Of a stretch of 64,000 nt of DNA, positions 37,804 to 47,420 are shown one piece after another (positions within the stretch are counted from its first letter, which is position 1; every line of letters begins with the position of its first letter). This DNA comes from an uncultured Prevotellaceae bacterium. GTDB taxonomy: Bacteria; Bacteroidota; Bacteroidia; Bacteroidales; Bacteroidaceae. The stretch lies in the NCBI GenBank assembly GCA_902780635.1, contig CACZGH010000002.1:62001-126000 (forward strand), in the 5' to 3' direction. Both the position numbers and the translations under genes were made by a program. Below the pieces are notes generated by a model. That model searched no databases and was not told the DNA's origin. It was given only the letters and a program-made list of their open reading frames with translations.

Positions 37804-38904
37804 ATGGAACATCCTGAGAACAGCGCAGAATACAAAGGGCTGACCGTCAATTCGGGTGTCGATCAGCCGTCAATCATCAATCCGTACCTTAGGCGGGACA
37901 GGTTCCGCCGTAGGGAATATACCGCTGCCGAGATGGTGGAGGGCATCCTGAAGGGTGATGTCACCATCCTCAGTCAGGCAGTGACACTTGTGGAGAGTGT
38001 CAACCCTCAGCATCAGGCCAAGGCGCAAGAAGTGATTGAGCGCTGCCTGCCCCATAGCGGACACTCGGTGCGTGTGGGCATCAGCGGTGTGCCGGGTGCT
38101 GGCAAGAGCACGTCTATCGACATGTTTGGCTGCCATGTGCTCGACGAGAAAGGTGGCAAACTTGCAGTGCTGGCCATCGACCCCAGCAGCGAACGTTCCA
38201 AGGGTAGTATCTTGGGCGACAAGACACGTATGGAGAAACTGTCGCTTCGCGAGGAAGCCTTTATCCGTCCTAGCCCCACAGCAGGCTCTTTAGGTGGTGT
38301 GGCGCGTAAGACTCGTGAGACCATCATCCTATGCGAGGCTGCCGGCTACGATAAGATATTCGTGGAGACCGTCGGTGTAGGACAGAGTGAGACAGCCTGT
38401 CACTCGATGGTTGACTTTTTCCTCCTGATACAGTTGGCTGGTACAGGCGACGAATTGCAGGGCATCAAGCGCGGTATCATGGAAATCTCAGATGGTATCG
38501 TCATCAACAAGTGCGACGGCAACAATGTGGACAAGTGCCATATGGCCGCCACCAATTTTCGCAATGCGCTGCACTTCTTCCCGCGGTCGGAGAGTGGGTG
38601 GATGCCCAAAGTGCTCTGCTATAGTGGATTCTATGGCCTCGGTATTAAAGAGGTGTGGGATATGATCTATGAGTATATCGACTTCGTCAAGGCCAATGGA
38701 TACTTCGACTACCGGCGCAACGAACAGAGCAAGTACTGGATGTATGAAACTATCAATGAGCAGCTGCGCAGCAGTTTCTACAACAGCTCACTCATCCAGG
38801 ACCACTTGCAGGAGGCAGAGCGGAAGGTGCTTACCGGCAGACAGACTTCGTTTGCCGCGGCAGGTGACCTATTAGATATGTATTTTGAAAATTTGAGAAA
38901 ATAG
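37804..38904 (+). CDS. meaB: Methylmalonyl-CoA mutase-associated GTPase MeaB
   Basis: A 366-residue cytoplasmic G3E GTPase that loads and protects the B12 cofactor of methylmalonyl-CoA mutase, part of the succinate-to-propionate pathway common in this phylum. Walker A GVPGAGKST at about 95-103, switch and DPSSERSKGSILGDKTRM (about 138-155), ETVGVGQSE (about 190-198) and the NKCDG base-recognition motif (about 237-241) are all visible. No mutase gene is adjacent. It begins 13 bases after the DUF1573 gene and ends right against ispH. Confidence 0.94.
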   Translation: MEHPENSAEYKGLTVNSGVDQPSIINPYLRRDRFRRREYTAAEMVEGILKGDVTILSQAVTLVESVNPQHQAKAQEVIERCLPHSGHSVRVGISGVPGAGKSTSIDMFGCHVLDEKGGKLAVLAIDPSSERSKGSILGDKTRMEKLSLREEAFIRPSPTAGSLGGVARKTRETIILCEAAGYDKIFVETVGVGQSETACHSMVDFFLLIQLAGTGDELQGIKRGIMEISDGIVINKCDGNNVDKCHMAATNFRNALHFFPRSESGWMPKVLCYSGFYGLGIKEVWDMIYEYIDFVKANGYFDYRRNEQSKYWMYETINEQLRSSFYNSSLIQDHLQEAERKVLTGRQTSFAAAGDLLDMYFENLRK

Positions 38905-39789
38905 ATGGTTCAGATAGAAATAGACAACGGCAGCGGCTTTTGTTTCGGTGTGACCACAGCCATCAATAAGGCTGAGGAAGAGCTCTTGCAGGACAAGACT
39001 TTGTACTGTCTGGGCGACATCGTACACAATGGCATGGAATGTGAGCGGCTGCGCGCCCTGGGGCTGGTGACTATCAACCACGACGACCTCTCCAAACTTC
39101 ATGACGTGAAAGTGCTGCTGAGGGCGCATGGAGAGCCGCCAGAGACCTATGAACTGGCAGAGCGTCACCATATCGAAATCATCGACACCACTTGTCCCGT
39201 GGTGCTGCAGCTGCAGAAGCGCATCAAGAAGCAGTATGACAACAATCCTCATGCGCAGATTGTCATCTTCGGCAAGAACGGACATGCCGAAGTGCTTGGC
39301 CTTGTGGGGCAGACCCACAATCAGGCCATTGTGGTGGAGAATATTGATGATGTCAGTCATCTGGATTTCAACAGAGACATCTACCTCTATTCGCAAACCA
39401 CGAAGTCGGTGGACGAGTTGCATCGCATCATTGACTATATACAGGAGCATATCTCAGGCGGAGCTGAGTTTAAGAGTTTCGACACCATTTGCAGACAGGT
39501 GGCCAACCGTATGCCTAACATCGCCGCTTTCGCGGCAAGGCACGACCTCATCTTGTTTGTCTCAGGAGGCAAGAGCAGCAATGGCAAGGTGCTTTTTAAC
39601 GAATGCCTGAGGGTGAACCCTAATAGCAAGCGGATAGAAAACTCTGGCGAAATAGATATGGGATGGCTTCAGGGAGTGAAGACGGTTGGCATCTGTGGAG
39701 CCACCAGTACGCCAAAATGGCTGATGGAAGAATGTAAGGAATTGATAATCAGAAAAATAAATAATAATATAATTAATAATAATCATTAA
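38905..39789 (+). CDS. ispH: 4-hydroxy-3-methylbut-2-enyl diphosphate reductase
   Basis: A 294-residue iron-sulfur enzyme making IPP and DMAPP in the last MEP-pathway step. The three cluster cysteines are C13 (GFCFGV), C97 (DTTCPVV) and C196 (DTICRQVANR). The start codon follows the meaB stop with no gap, so translation is coupled. The final dozen residues (KINNNIINNNH) are a low-complexity addition encoded by an AT-rich AATAATAAT stretch, unlike the rest of the gene. In related genomes ispH often follows porQ-cmk; here those two genes lie 3.3 kb away on the other strand. Confidence 0.95.
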   Translation: MVQIEIDNGSGFCFGVTTAINKAEEELLQDKTLYCLGDIVHNGMECERLRALGLVTINHDDLSKLHDVKVLLRAHGEPPETYELAERHHIEIIDTTCPVVLQLQKRIKKQYDNNPHAQIVIFGKNGHAEVLGLVGQTHNQAIVVENIDDVSHLDFNRDIYLYSQTTKSVDELHRIIDYIQEHISGGAEFKSFDTICRQVANRMPNIAAFAARHDLILFVSGGKSSNGKVLFNECLRVNPNSKRIENSGEIDMGWLQGVKTVGICGATSTPKWLMEECKELIIRKINNNIINNNH

Positions 39790-39792
39790 ATT

Positions 39793-42700
39793 ATGAAGAC
39801 AAAAGTATTGTTAACAATGGGGGCTATGATGGCTTTTGCTGTCAGCGTGATGGCCGGACCTGTCTCAAAGGCTGAGGCAATGGCTCAGGCTCGTTCGTTC
39901 ATGCAGTCGAAAGGCATCCGCCTGGCGGGCGATTTGGCTGTCAACCCCGGCCCCAAAAGAGCGATGGCTTCTCGGGATGAGTCGTCATGCTATTACATTT
40001 TTAATAATGGACAAAACGGAGGTTTTGTCATTGTTTCAGGTGACGACCGTACCAGAGACATCCTTGGCTATTCCGACACGGGTACGTTGGACATGGACAA
40101 TCTGCCCGACAACGTGCGTTACATGCTGGATGGCTATGAGGCGGAAATCAATGAGCTCGACCAGAAGGGTGTGGAAAGGACTGCCCCAAGACGTGCCTAT
40201 GGTGAGATGGCATCGACCAATCCTGTGCGGCCGTTGGTGACTTGTCAATGGTCTCAGGACAAACCTTTCAACAACTCATGTCCCACGGTCAACAGTACAC
40301 GCACCTTTGCAGGATGTGTGGCTGTGGCTACGGCTCAGTTGGTCTATTTCTACCGTGACCGTATGCCTGCCAAAACGCAGGTAAAAATCCCCTCCTATAC
40401 AACAACTGGAGGTATCACCTTGAAAGAAGTGCCGGTGGGGACTGCCTTCAACTGGACAAAAATGTATGATATCTACGATGGCACAGAGACATCAGCTCAA
40501 TTGTCCGCCGTGGCTAACTTAATATTATATGTAGGTAAGGCATTGAAGAGCAATTATTCAACGAGTGCCACTTCCGCCTCGATGAACACCATCAAGGCGG
40601 CATTGGTCAATTATTTCGGTTTCAGTCCTAACACCTCCTTTGTCGCACGTTCTAACTATACTACTGAGAAATGGGAGAGTATGGTGCTGGGTGAGCTGGA
40701 AGAAAACCGACCTGTGATGTACAATGGTATCAGTAATAAAGATAACCATGCATTCATCGTTGATGGATATGACGGCCGTGGCCTTTTCCATGTCAACTGG
40801 GGATGGAAAGGCCAATATGACGGCTACTTCGCACTCTCTGTGCTCAATCCTTACGATTCCAATGGTTTTGATGCCGCCGCAGGTTCTAGTAGTTACACCC
40901 TCTCTCAGAATGCATACTTCAATTTGCAGCCCGAAAACGGATATTCCTATACAGAAGGCGCTCCTGAACTGACCTCTACCATCAGTAGCGTAGCATCCAA
41001 TGTCGTCAAGGTGGTCTATAAGAATATTTCTTCCAAAGATGCCAAATTCAAGTGCGGTCTTGGATATCTGGACTCTGATGGATTCGTCAATAAATTGATG
41101 GAGAATGGTGAGGAGGCTATGGTGGCTGCTGGGTCGTCCATGGGAACAATATCATATACCTTGAAGGCTGCCGATTTCAAGCCCGCCTCTGGCACTACTG
41201 CAGAGTGTAAACTGTATCCCATTTATATCCTCAACGGTGAGGAGGAATGGACACAATGTCCCAATACTTCTTCCAATTATGTGCAAGTCAACTACAAGAG
41301 TGGTTCCATCACATCGAGTTTGGTGCCCATGAGTGCCTCATTGAAGGCCACCAACTTTGTGTTTACCGGGTCTTGCACCAAGAGCGTATCCCAGCCGGTC
41401 AATTTCAAACTGACCAATTCGGGTGACAAGGATTATACAGGATATGTGTATCTCTTTGCCAGCACCACCAGCACCAAAGGCTCAGTGAGGAGCAAGGTGC
41501 GTGTGATATTGCCCAAGGGTGAGAGTTATAATGCAGCCTTGTCTTTCACTCCAGCTTCCGCCACCTCCTCAGGGACTGCTTATAATGTATGGATATCCAC
41601 GGATGCATCTGGCGAAAATGTGATAGGCAACTCGAAAGTTACCATCACCAGCAGTACTCCCACCAAGAAACTGAAGGTGCTTTCCGTGACACCAGATTAT
41701 GTCTCCTCTGCATCCAAATACAAGATCTATAGCGATGAGGTGAGGGGCGTGGCTCAGATAGAAAACCTCTCTGCTTACAATTACAATGATGTGGTTCTGC
41801 TGTGGCTGATGCGAAGGAAGGCCGGCTCAGGTTCATGGGTGGGCTACAGATATGAGAAATATAATATTATCGTACCTGCCGGTGAAACCAAGGATCTCGC
41901 GTTTGACTTTGGTGAGCTGTCCAAAGAATATGATTATGGATTCATCTTCTATTACTCTGGAGGTAAAACTCAGCTGACCAATGGCCAACACCTTGGTTAC
42001 TCGCTTAAAGATGGTGTCTTGCTCTTTGCTGGCGACGGTACCTCGACGCCAGTGGAAGTGGAATCTACCATCACTGTGGGAGATAATGTGGCCGCTGTCA
42101 GCATGTCAGGCGTGGCTAGCCAGATCACCAAAGTTGTGCCCAATTCCAACCCCAACACCCTCTATATCTTTGACGAGGGTGAGACCGTGCCTGCCGGTTT
42201 GAGCAACAAGAATATTGTCAAGGGTTCCTCAGCCAGCAAGATCACACTTCAGGATGGCTATGACTTCTATTCGCCCATCACTTTTGTGGCCGACAATATC
42301 ACTTATACGCGTGTGCCTCAGATTGGCGCCACTGGTCAGGGAGATGGCTGGGAGTCGCTCGTAGTGCCATTCAATGTGGATCAGTTGATGTACTCCAGCT
42401 ATCAGTTGGGATGGTTCACCTCTGACGATGACACCGGCAAGAATCTTTGGATCAAACAGTTCAGCGGCATCAAGGGCTATAGCACTGTCTGCTTCGACTA
42501 TACTGACAAGATCTTGGCCAATCGTCCGTATATCATGGCCGTACCGTCCAACCACTGGGGCGAGGCTTATAATCTGACAGGCAAGAAACTGGAGTTCAAA
42601 GCCAGCAATGCCACCGTGCTCAAAGACGCATCGCTGATTACCGGTTCAAAGGTGTACAACTATCGTGGCACCTATTACACCAAGAAAGTGGCCAATATCT

Positions 42701-42993
42701 ACTATCTTGACAGCAAGGGTCAGAAATTCGTTCAGGGTACAGCCACTGTCAAACCGTTCCACTGCTACTTTATCTCTGCAGCCGACGGTTCCGACGACGA
42801 CTATAGCAACATGGATATCGTGACCTCTATAAAAGGTGTTATGATGCCGTTTGCTTCAGAAAATGAAGTGGTGTCGGTCTATAACATCAGTGGTATGAAG
42901 GTAGGCACCACGAAGGTGGTCGATGGCCGCATCTCACTGGATGAGTTGCCCAAAGGCATCTACATCATCAACGGACACAAGTTTATCAAATAA
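39793..42993 (+). CDS. C10-family cysteine protease with C-terminal secretion tail
   Basis: A 1066-residue secreted protease related to streptopain and Prevotella interpain. Signal peptide (1-21), inhibitory propeptide (about 22-145), catalytic domain (about 146-370) with nucleophile C175 in FAGCVAVATAQ and H319 in NHAFIVDGYDG, followed by NWGWKGQYDGYF. Then beta-sandwich repeats (about 385-650) and a C-terminal domain of about 80 residues ending DELPKGIYIINGHKFIK, the tail type of T9SS cargo. It follows the ispH stop by three bases, and no promoter of the usual type is visible in the AT-rich junction. A firm terminator follows it. porQ, a T9SS gene, is next on the other strand. Confidence 0.92.
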   Translation: MKTKVLLTMGAMMAFAVSVMAGPVSKAEAMAQARSFMQSKGIRLAGDLAVNPGPKRAMASRDESSCYYIFNNGQNGGFVIVSGDDRTRDILGYSDTGTLDMDNLPDNVRYMLDGYEAEINELDQKGVERTAPRRAYGEMASTNPVRPLVTCQWSQDKPFNNSCPTVNSTRTFAGCVAVATAQLVYFYRDRMPAKTQVKIPSYTTTGGITLKEVPVGTAFNWTKMYDIYDGTETSAQLSAVANLILYVGKALKSNYSTSATSASMNTIKAALVNYFGFSPNTSFVARSNYTTEKWESMVLGELEENRPVMYNGISNKDNHAFIVDGYDGRGLFHVNWGWKGQYDGYFALSVLNPYDSNGFDAAAGSSSYTLSQNAYFNLQPENGYSYTEGAPELTSTISSVASNVVKVVYKNISSKDAKFKCGLGYLDSDGFVNKLMENGEEAMVAAGSSMGTISYTLKAADFKPASGTTAECKLYPIYILNGEEEWTQCPNTSSNYVQVNYKSGSITSSLVPMSASLKATNFVFTGSCTKSVSQPVNFKLTNSGDKDYTGYVYLFASTTSTKGSVRSKVRVILPKGESYNAALSFTPASATSSGTAYNVWISTDASGENVIGNSKVTITSSTPTKKLKVLSVTPDYVSSASKYKIYSDEVRGVAQIENLSAYNYNDVVLLWLMRRKAGSGSWVGYRYEKYNIIVPAGETKDLAFDFGELSKEYDYGFIFYYSGGKTQLTNGQHLGYSLKDGVLLFAGDGTSTPVEVESTITVGDNVAAVSMSGVASQITKVVPNSNPNTLYIFDEGETVPAGLSNKNIVKGSSASKITLQDGYDFYSPITFVADNITYTRVPQIGATGQGDGWESLVVPFNVDQLMYSSYQLGWFTSDDDTGKNLWIKQFSGIKGYSTVCFDYTDKILANRPYIMAVPSNHWGEAYNLTGKKLEFKASNATVLKDASLITGSKVYNYRGTYYTKKVANIYYLDSKGQKFVQGTATVKPFHCYFISAADGSDDDYSNMDIVTSIKGVMMPFASENEVVSVYNISGMKVGTTKVVDGRISLDELPKGIYIINGHKFIK

Positions 42994-43007
42994 ATAGACA
43001 GACAATG

Positions 43008-43045
43008 AGAAAGGCATCCCAGGAGGATGCCTTTCTTGTTTTTTC
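43008..43045 (+). terminator. Rho-independent terminator of the C10 protease gene
   Basis: AGAAAGGCATCC (43008-43019) pairs exactly with GGATGCCTTTCT (43025-43036) around a 5-base loop, followed by a T-rich run. Confidence 0.88.
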
Positions 43046-43110
43046 TTCCTTTCGTAATGACGTTATTACGAGCAAGCGTTATGACGATATCATTTGATCT
43101 TTCCTTTTGG

Positions 43111-43800
43111 TCACTCTCCCGCCACCTCATAATATTTTTGTAGGAGCCACTCATTCTGCTGGGGGATCGTCATTTCGCTGTTGTCGAGCTCGATAGCGTC
43201 ATCGGCTTTTCGCAGGGGACTTACCTCTCGGTGGCTGTCCAGATAGTCACGCTCCTTCACGTTTTTCAACACCTCCTCGTAGTCGGGGGACTCTCCTTTG
43301 GAGCACAGTTCGTCATATCTGCGCTGGGCCCTGACCTCAGCGGTGGCAGTGACGAACACCTTCAGTTCCGCGTCAGGAAAGACTACGGTGCCGATGTCTC
43401 TGCCGTCCATCACCACGCCTTTGTCTTTTCCCATCTGTTGCTGTTGCGCCACCAGCGCCTCTCTGACAAAAGGTATGGCTGATATGCGGCTCACGTTGTT
43501 CGATACCTCCATGCCGCGTATTTCTTTTTCCACACACACGCCATTGAGATAAGTGTCGGGGCGGCCAGTCTCCTGATTAAGAACGAAAGAGATTTGTATG
43601 TCGCCCATCTTCTCGCTGAGTTGCTCCTCGTCGATGTTTTCCTCGTCGAGCAGTTGGTGCTGCAGCGCGTAAAGTGTCACGGCGCGGTACATGGCGCCTG
43701 TGTCTACATAGATATATCCTATAGTTTTGGCAAGGTCTTTTGCCATGGTGCTTTTCCCACATGAGGAGTGCCCGTCGATAGCGATTGTTATCTTTTTCAT
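43111..43800 (-). CDS. cmk: Cytidylate kinase
   Basis: A 229-residue cytoplasmic kinase phosphorylating CMP and dCMP. P-loop [10 protein letters not shown] (about 9-18), [13 protein letters not shown] (about 31-43), and the late [21 protein letters not shown] (about 132-152) are standard. It starts three bases after the porQ stop on the same strand, an arrangement known from other Bacteroidota. The next gene of that conserved order, ispH, is not downstream here. Confidence 0.95.
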   Translation of the reverse strand: MKKITIAIDGHSSCGKSTMAKDLAKTIGYIYVDTGAMYRAVTLYALQHQLLDEENIDEEQLSEKMGDIQISFVLNQETGRPDTYLNGVCVEKEIRGMEVSNNVSRISAIPFVREALVAQQQQMGKDKGVVMDGRDIGTVVFPDAELKVFVTATAEVRAQRRYDELCSKGESPDYEEVLKNVKERDYLDSHREVSPLRKADDAIELDNSEMTIPQQNEWLLQKYYEVAGE

Positions 43801-43803
43801 ATT

Positions 43804-44748
43804 TTAGATGTTAAATGCGATATTTGCTATGATAGATGATGAGGAGACATGGTATTTGCCGTAAGACAAGTGGAGCTTGAAGCGTTCCAGTTGCACGCCG
43901 CCTCCCAACGACAGACCTGCGCCGTGGCTGCTCGCTCCGTCTGCGCCTTGTATCTTCATCTCATTGGCGCGCCTGAAGTTATAACCGGCACCCACCCATA
44001 TCTGCCCCGACAGCATGATGTCGATGCCCGCAGACAGGTGGTTGACAAATTTGTAGTCCCAGTGTGTCAGATCGCTTAGTGTGGCCGATAGTCGCAGGGG
44101 GGCGCCTTTCAGCCGTTTGCTGAAGCCCACTCTCAGGTCGAAAGGCAACCGCTCATACTCCTCGTCGTAAGCCTCCAACTGGCCACCTAAATTCCTGGCC
44201 ACCGCAGAGACAGACAAGTCCTGCTCCGGATCATAATAGTTGAGACCCAGGTCTACGCCTACAGCGAGCGAGTGATATTGCCCGATGTATGACATGATTA
44301 ATTTGGTGGCAATGCCACCCACTAGTCGGTTGGTGAGGTTGTAGCTGAGGTAGGCACCCATTGAGATGTCTTTGGCCGAGAAGTCACCCGTTTGCACATT
44401 GTTCTCGTCCACTTCCTTCATGGTGCCATAGCCCATATATTGTGCGCTGGCGGCCATGGTGGCGCGGTCGGCGAGTATCCAGCTGTAGGTGGCGCTGGCC
44501 GTGTTGACGCCAGCCATATAGTTCATATAGTTGATGCCGAGGTTCTTGTCGTTGACAGAAGAGAGCAGTGCAGGGTTGGAGAAGATGAGCGAGGCATCGT
44601 TTTCTATGATACTGATGTTGTCGCCGCCAAGCGCCGCGGCGTGGGCGCTTACCGGTAGTCTTAAGAAGTTGTATGCGGTTTGGCTTTCCTGAGCGGCGGC
44701 GCATATAGCAGTGAGTGCCAACAGGAGAGCTAATACGTTTTTTTTCAT
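43804..44748 (-). CDS. porQ: Type IX secretion protein PorQ
   Basis: A 314-residue outer-membrane barrel protein of the T9SS attachment complex, which works with PorU, PorV and PorZ to cut the C-terminal signal from cargo and anchor it at the surface. Signal peptide (1-19, AAAQ), then SAHAAALGGDNISI and NPALLSSVNDKNLGINYMNY, which are typical of PorQ/PorV-like proteins, then regular barrel strands to the final IIANIAFNI. Start ATG at 44748; the ATG three codons earlier (44757) is possible. It explains why secreted proteins in this window carry GIYIxNGKK tails. Confidence 0.88.
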   Translation of the reverse strand: MKKNVLALLLALTAICAAAQESQTAYNFLRLPVSAHAAALGGDNISIIENDASLIFSNPALLSSVNDKNLGINYMNYMAGVNTASATYSWILADRATMAASAQYMGYGTMKEVDENNVQTGDFSAKDISMGAYLSYNLTNRLVGGIATKLIMSYIGQYHSLAVGVDLGLNYYDPEQDLSVSAVARNLGGQLEAYDEEYERLPFDLRVGFSKRLKGAPLRLSATLSDLTHWDYKFVNHLSAGIDIMLSGQIWVGAGYNFRRANEMKIQGADGASSHGAGLSLGGGVQLERFKLHLSYGKYHVSSSSIIANIAFNI

Positions 44749-44779
44749 CAGATACACTCTTTTTTACGCATCGTCAGTG

Positions 44780-44787
44780 CAAATTTA
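44780..44787 (-). promoter_or_regulatory. -7 box TAAATTTG for porQ-cmk
   Basis: On the minus strand 44787 to 44780 reads TAAATTTG, 31 bases upstream of the porQ start. No clear -33 element. Confidence 0.5.
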
Positions 44788-44948
44788 CACCTTTTTCAGC
44801 TAATTGTGGCTTTTTTTTGCCGAAAAATCATATTTGGAATGGTTTATATCCATATAACGTTTTTTTGCTGAGATTATTGGGTGAGGGTGGTAGAGAAATG
44901 GCAACAGGTAGGTTTCCCCAGCAGATAACGTAAAAAAAACTAAATATT

Positions 44949-44979
44949 TTTGTAGTTTGTCTGATTTCAATTAACTTTG
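44949..44979 (+). promoter_or_regulatory. Promoter of the tonB operon
   Basis: TTTG at 44949-44952 (within TATTTTTG), a 19-base spacer, then TAACTTTG at 44972-44979. Predicted start about 44986, 23 bases before the tonB ATG. Confidence 0.65.
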
Positions 44980-45008
44980 CTTGCCCAAACGTGTCATGTC
45001 GTTGATTC

Positions 45009-45716
45009 ATGGAGGTAAAAAAGTCTTTAACAGCCGATCTGGAGAGCAGTCGTGGCACCCGTTTCCTCTTGGGACTGGTGCTTGCGCTTGCCCTGCTGGT
45101 GGTGTGTTTAGAGTATACCACCACCGACTCCTTCGACGACTATGAGGACATTCTTGCCGGCGACATCCCCGAGGATATGGAGCTGATGCCCCCCATAGAG
45201 AATAGTCCACAACTGGAAGCTCTCAAGCCCGACTTGCCTCCCGTGACCGAACAGATTGTCACCGTGGAGGAAAAGGCCACTATGGTCAAGCCGGAGACTG
45301 TGGTGCCACCACGTCCGGTGGAGCTGGCGCTTGAGGAGGAGGTGACTTTGGAGGATATCATCGACGACGTGATGCCAGAGGCTACCGCTGACGTGCAGGA
45401 GACCCTTCCCCTGCGTGTGGTGGAGCAGCTGCCGCAGTTTCCAGGTGGTATGATGCTGTTGATCCAATGGCTTACCAAGAACTTGAAATATCCTGATGCG
45501 GCTCGCCGTCAACAAATACAAGGGCGTGTGATGGTGTCTTTCATCGTCAATGCCGATGGCACTACTGTCGATGCTAAGGTGGTGCATGCTGTGCATCCTC
45601 TGCTCGACAGAGAAGCCCTGCGTGTGGTCCGTATGCTGCCCCGTTGGCAGCCTGGCGTGAGCAATGGCGTGCCTTGTCGCACGCTGGTGCATCTCCCTAT
45701 CGTCTTTAAATTATAA
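45009..45716 (+). CDS. Energy transducer TonB-like protein
   Basis: A 235-residue inner-membrane-anchored protein that passes proton-motive force to outer-membrane receptors. A short cytoplasmic tail, one membrane helix (about 17-36, FLLGLVLALALLVVCLEY), a Pro/Glu-rich periplasmic linker (about 50-130) and the C-terminal TonB fold (about 140-235) with PQFPGGMMLLIQWLTKNLKYP and GRVMVSFIVNADG. ExbB and ExbD are not nearby. First gene of a five-gene run; the prenyl synthase starts 12 bases later. Confidence 0.88.
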   Translation: MEVKKSLTADLESSRGTRFLLGLVLALALLVVCLEYTTTDSFDDYEDILAGDIPEDMELMPPIENSPQLEALKPDLPPVTEQIVTVEEKATMVKPETVVPPRPVELALEEEVTLEDIIDDVMPEATADVQETLPLRVVEQLPQFPGGMMLLIQWLTKNLKYPDAARRQQIQGRVMVSFIVNADGTTVDAKVVHAVHPLLDREALRVVRMLPRWQPGVSNGVPCRTLVHLPIVFKL

Positions 45717-45728
45717 TGATATACAGCT

Positions 45729-46703
45729 ATGCTCAATTCAAACGAACTATTAGAACTGATCAATGCCGATTTGGCAAAGGTAGCGCACGACCGTCAGCCT
45801 GTCGGTCTGTATGAGCCGATCAGGTATGTGTTGTCTTTGGGAGGCAAGCGCATCCGCCCCACGCTGATGCTTCTGGCCTACAATCTTTACAAGGATGACC
45901 CTGAGAGCATCATTTCCTCGGCCTGTGCCCTGGAGACCTACCACAACTATACGCTCCTGCACGACGACCTTATGGACAATGCCACCTTGCGCCGTGGCCA
46001 CCTCACCGTGCACAAGCGCTGGAATGCCAATACAGCCATCTTGTCAGGCGACTCGATGCTGGTGCTCGCCTACCAGCGGATGGCCCAGTGTCGGCCCGAC
46101 AAACTGGGTGAGGTGCTCAGCCTCTTCTCACGCACAGCACTGGAGATAGGCGAGGGACAACAATATGACATGGATTTTGAGAGCCGCAATGATGTCTCAG
46201 AAGAGGAGTATATAGAGATGATACGCCTTAAGACGAGTGTGCTGCTTGCCTGTGCCATGAAGATAGGCGCCATCCTGGCCGACGCACCGGAGGCTGATGC
46301 AGACCATCTATACAAATTTGGAGAGCAGATCGGCCTGGCCTTCCAGTTGCAGGACGACTATCTCGATGTCTATGGCGACACCAAGGTCTTTGGCAAGGCC
46401 ATCGGTGGTGACATTATCTCCAACAAGAAGACCTATATGCTCATCAACGCCCTCGCCCTGGCCGACGAACGTCAGCGTGAGACGATGCTGCATTGGCTCA
46501 ATCTGCCCGACCCTGACCCACAGGAGAAGGTGGCGGCCATCACCGAGTTGTACAACGAGATTGGCATCAACCGTCTGGCTATTGAAAAAATCAAGTATTA
46601 TTTCCATGAAAGCCGTAAGTATCTCGACGCTGTTCAGGTGAGTGATGAACGGAAGCGTGAGTTGGTGGCTTTCACCAATGAGATGATGAAAAGAGAATAC
46701 TAA
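45729..46703 (+). CDS. Trans-isoprenyl diphosphate synthase
   Basis: A 324-residue all-alpha enzyme extending DMAPP with IPP. First aspartate-rich motif DDLMD is D79-D83 and the second DDYLD is D209-D213, with GGKRIRP (about 38-44) binding IPP. The residue five before the first motif is aromatic (Y74), which in type I enzymes limits chain length to about C20; so a geranylgeranyl-type or other short product is likely, but this is inference. Its substrates come from the IspH reaction encoded 6 kb away. In an operon with tonB and an unknown gene. Confidence 0.88.
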   Translation: MLNSNELLELINADLAKVAHDRQPVGLYEPIRYVLSLGGKRIRPTLMLLAYNLYKDDPESIISSACALETYHNYTLLHDDLMDNATLRRGHLTVHKRWNANTAILSGDSMLVLAYQRMAQCRPDKLGEVLSLFSRTALEIGEGQQYDMDFESRNDVSEEEYIEMIRLKTSVLLACAMKIGAILADAPEADADHLYKFGEQIGLAFQLQDDYLDVYGDTKVFGKAIGGDIISNKKTYMLINALALADERQRETMLHWLNLPDPDPQEKVAAITELYNEIGINRLAIEKIKYYFHESRKYLDAVQVSDERKRELVAFTNEMMKREY

Positions 46704-46721
46704 ACTACTCTCAACTAAGAC

Positions 46722-47420
46722 ATGCCCTATCGACGTTTGCCAAAAACCGATGCCTCACGTCTTCAAGCGTTGCGGGCGCTGACAGACAGCAATGCCTCCT
46801 ACACGGTCGAGGCGCGTTTCCTTGACCGTGGTATGATAGCCGAGGCGCGGCAGCTTTGTGAGCGTCTCTCTCAGGCGTTGGAGCAGTATCAGTTGTGCAT
46901 GCGCACGCAGGTGCGCTATGCCAGGCGCATTGCCGGTTTGCAGCATCAGGCCATGATGTATCTCAGTCATTTCCTGCAAGTGCTCTTCCTGGCCATCGAA
47001 AGGGGTGAGATATCGCGCGACGTACTGCCCATGTATGGTCTTGAGCCTGGAGCAACAGCGGTGCCTTATCTGAAAACCTCCGAGGCTGTCATGGAGTGGG
47101 CGCCAAAAGTCATCAACGGCGAGAAGTCGCGGGTGAAAAAAGGCGGCAAACCTGTACTTACCCCTCCTATTGGAGCTGTCGTCACCCATTTCGACGTCTT
47201 CAAGGGCATGTACGACTCGCAGCGGCAGTATCAGATGCGCACCAAGGCCGCCCTTGCCGACATCTCCTCATTGCGTACCCGTATCGATGAGGTGATCCTC
47301 AGTCTTTGGAATCAGATTGAGCAGCATTATGAGAACGAGCCGCCCGAGACGCGCTACGCCCAGTGCCGCCGCTATGGCATCGTGTATTATTACCGTCGGC
47401 ATGAGCCGCATATTTACTGA
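46722..47420 (+). CDS. Conserved hypothetical protein, helical
   Basis: A 232-residue protein without signal peptide or membrane helix. It is rich in Arg, Gln and Glu and appears mainly helical: residues 30-100 (ARQLCERLSQALEQYQLC..., KYARR-like stretches) and 165-210 could form coiled coils. A central KSRVKKGGKPVLTPPIGAV loop is basic. I do not recognise a domain with a known function; similar unnamed proteins occur in this phylum in the same neighbourhood as prenyl synthase and TatD. Its stop overlaps the tatD start by one base (TGATG), so the two are translated together. Confidence 0.6.
   Translation: MPYRRLPKTDASRLQALRALTDSNASYTVEARFLDRGMIAEARQLCERLSQALEQYQLCMRTQVRYARRIAGLQHQAMMYLSHFLQVLFLAIERGEISRDVLPMYGLEPGATAVPYLKTSEAVMEWAPKVINGEKSRVKKGGKPVLTPPIGAVVTHFDVFKGMYDSQRQYQMRTKAALADISSLRTRIDEVILSLWNQIEQHYENEPPETRYAQCRRYGIVYYYRRHEPHIY

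Noticed and set aside
39793..39830. Separate promoter for the C10 protease in the AT-rich junction with ispH
   Set aside because: No TAnnTTTG box is present; AT-richness alone is not enough.
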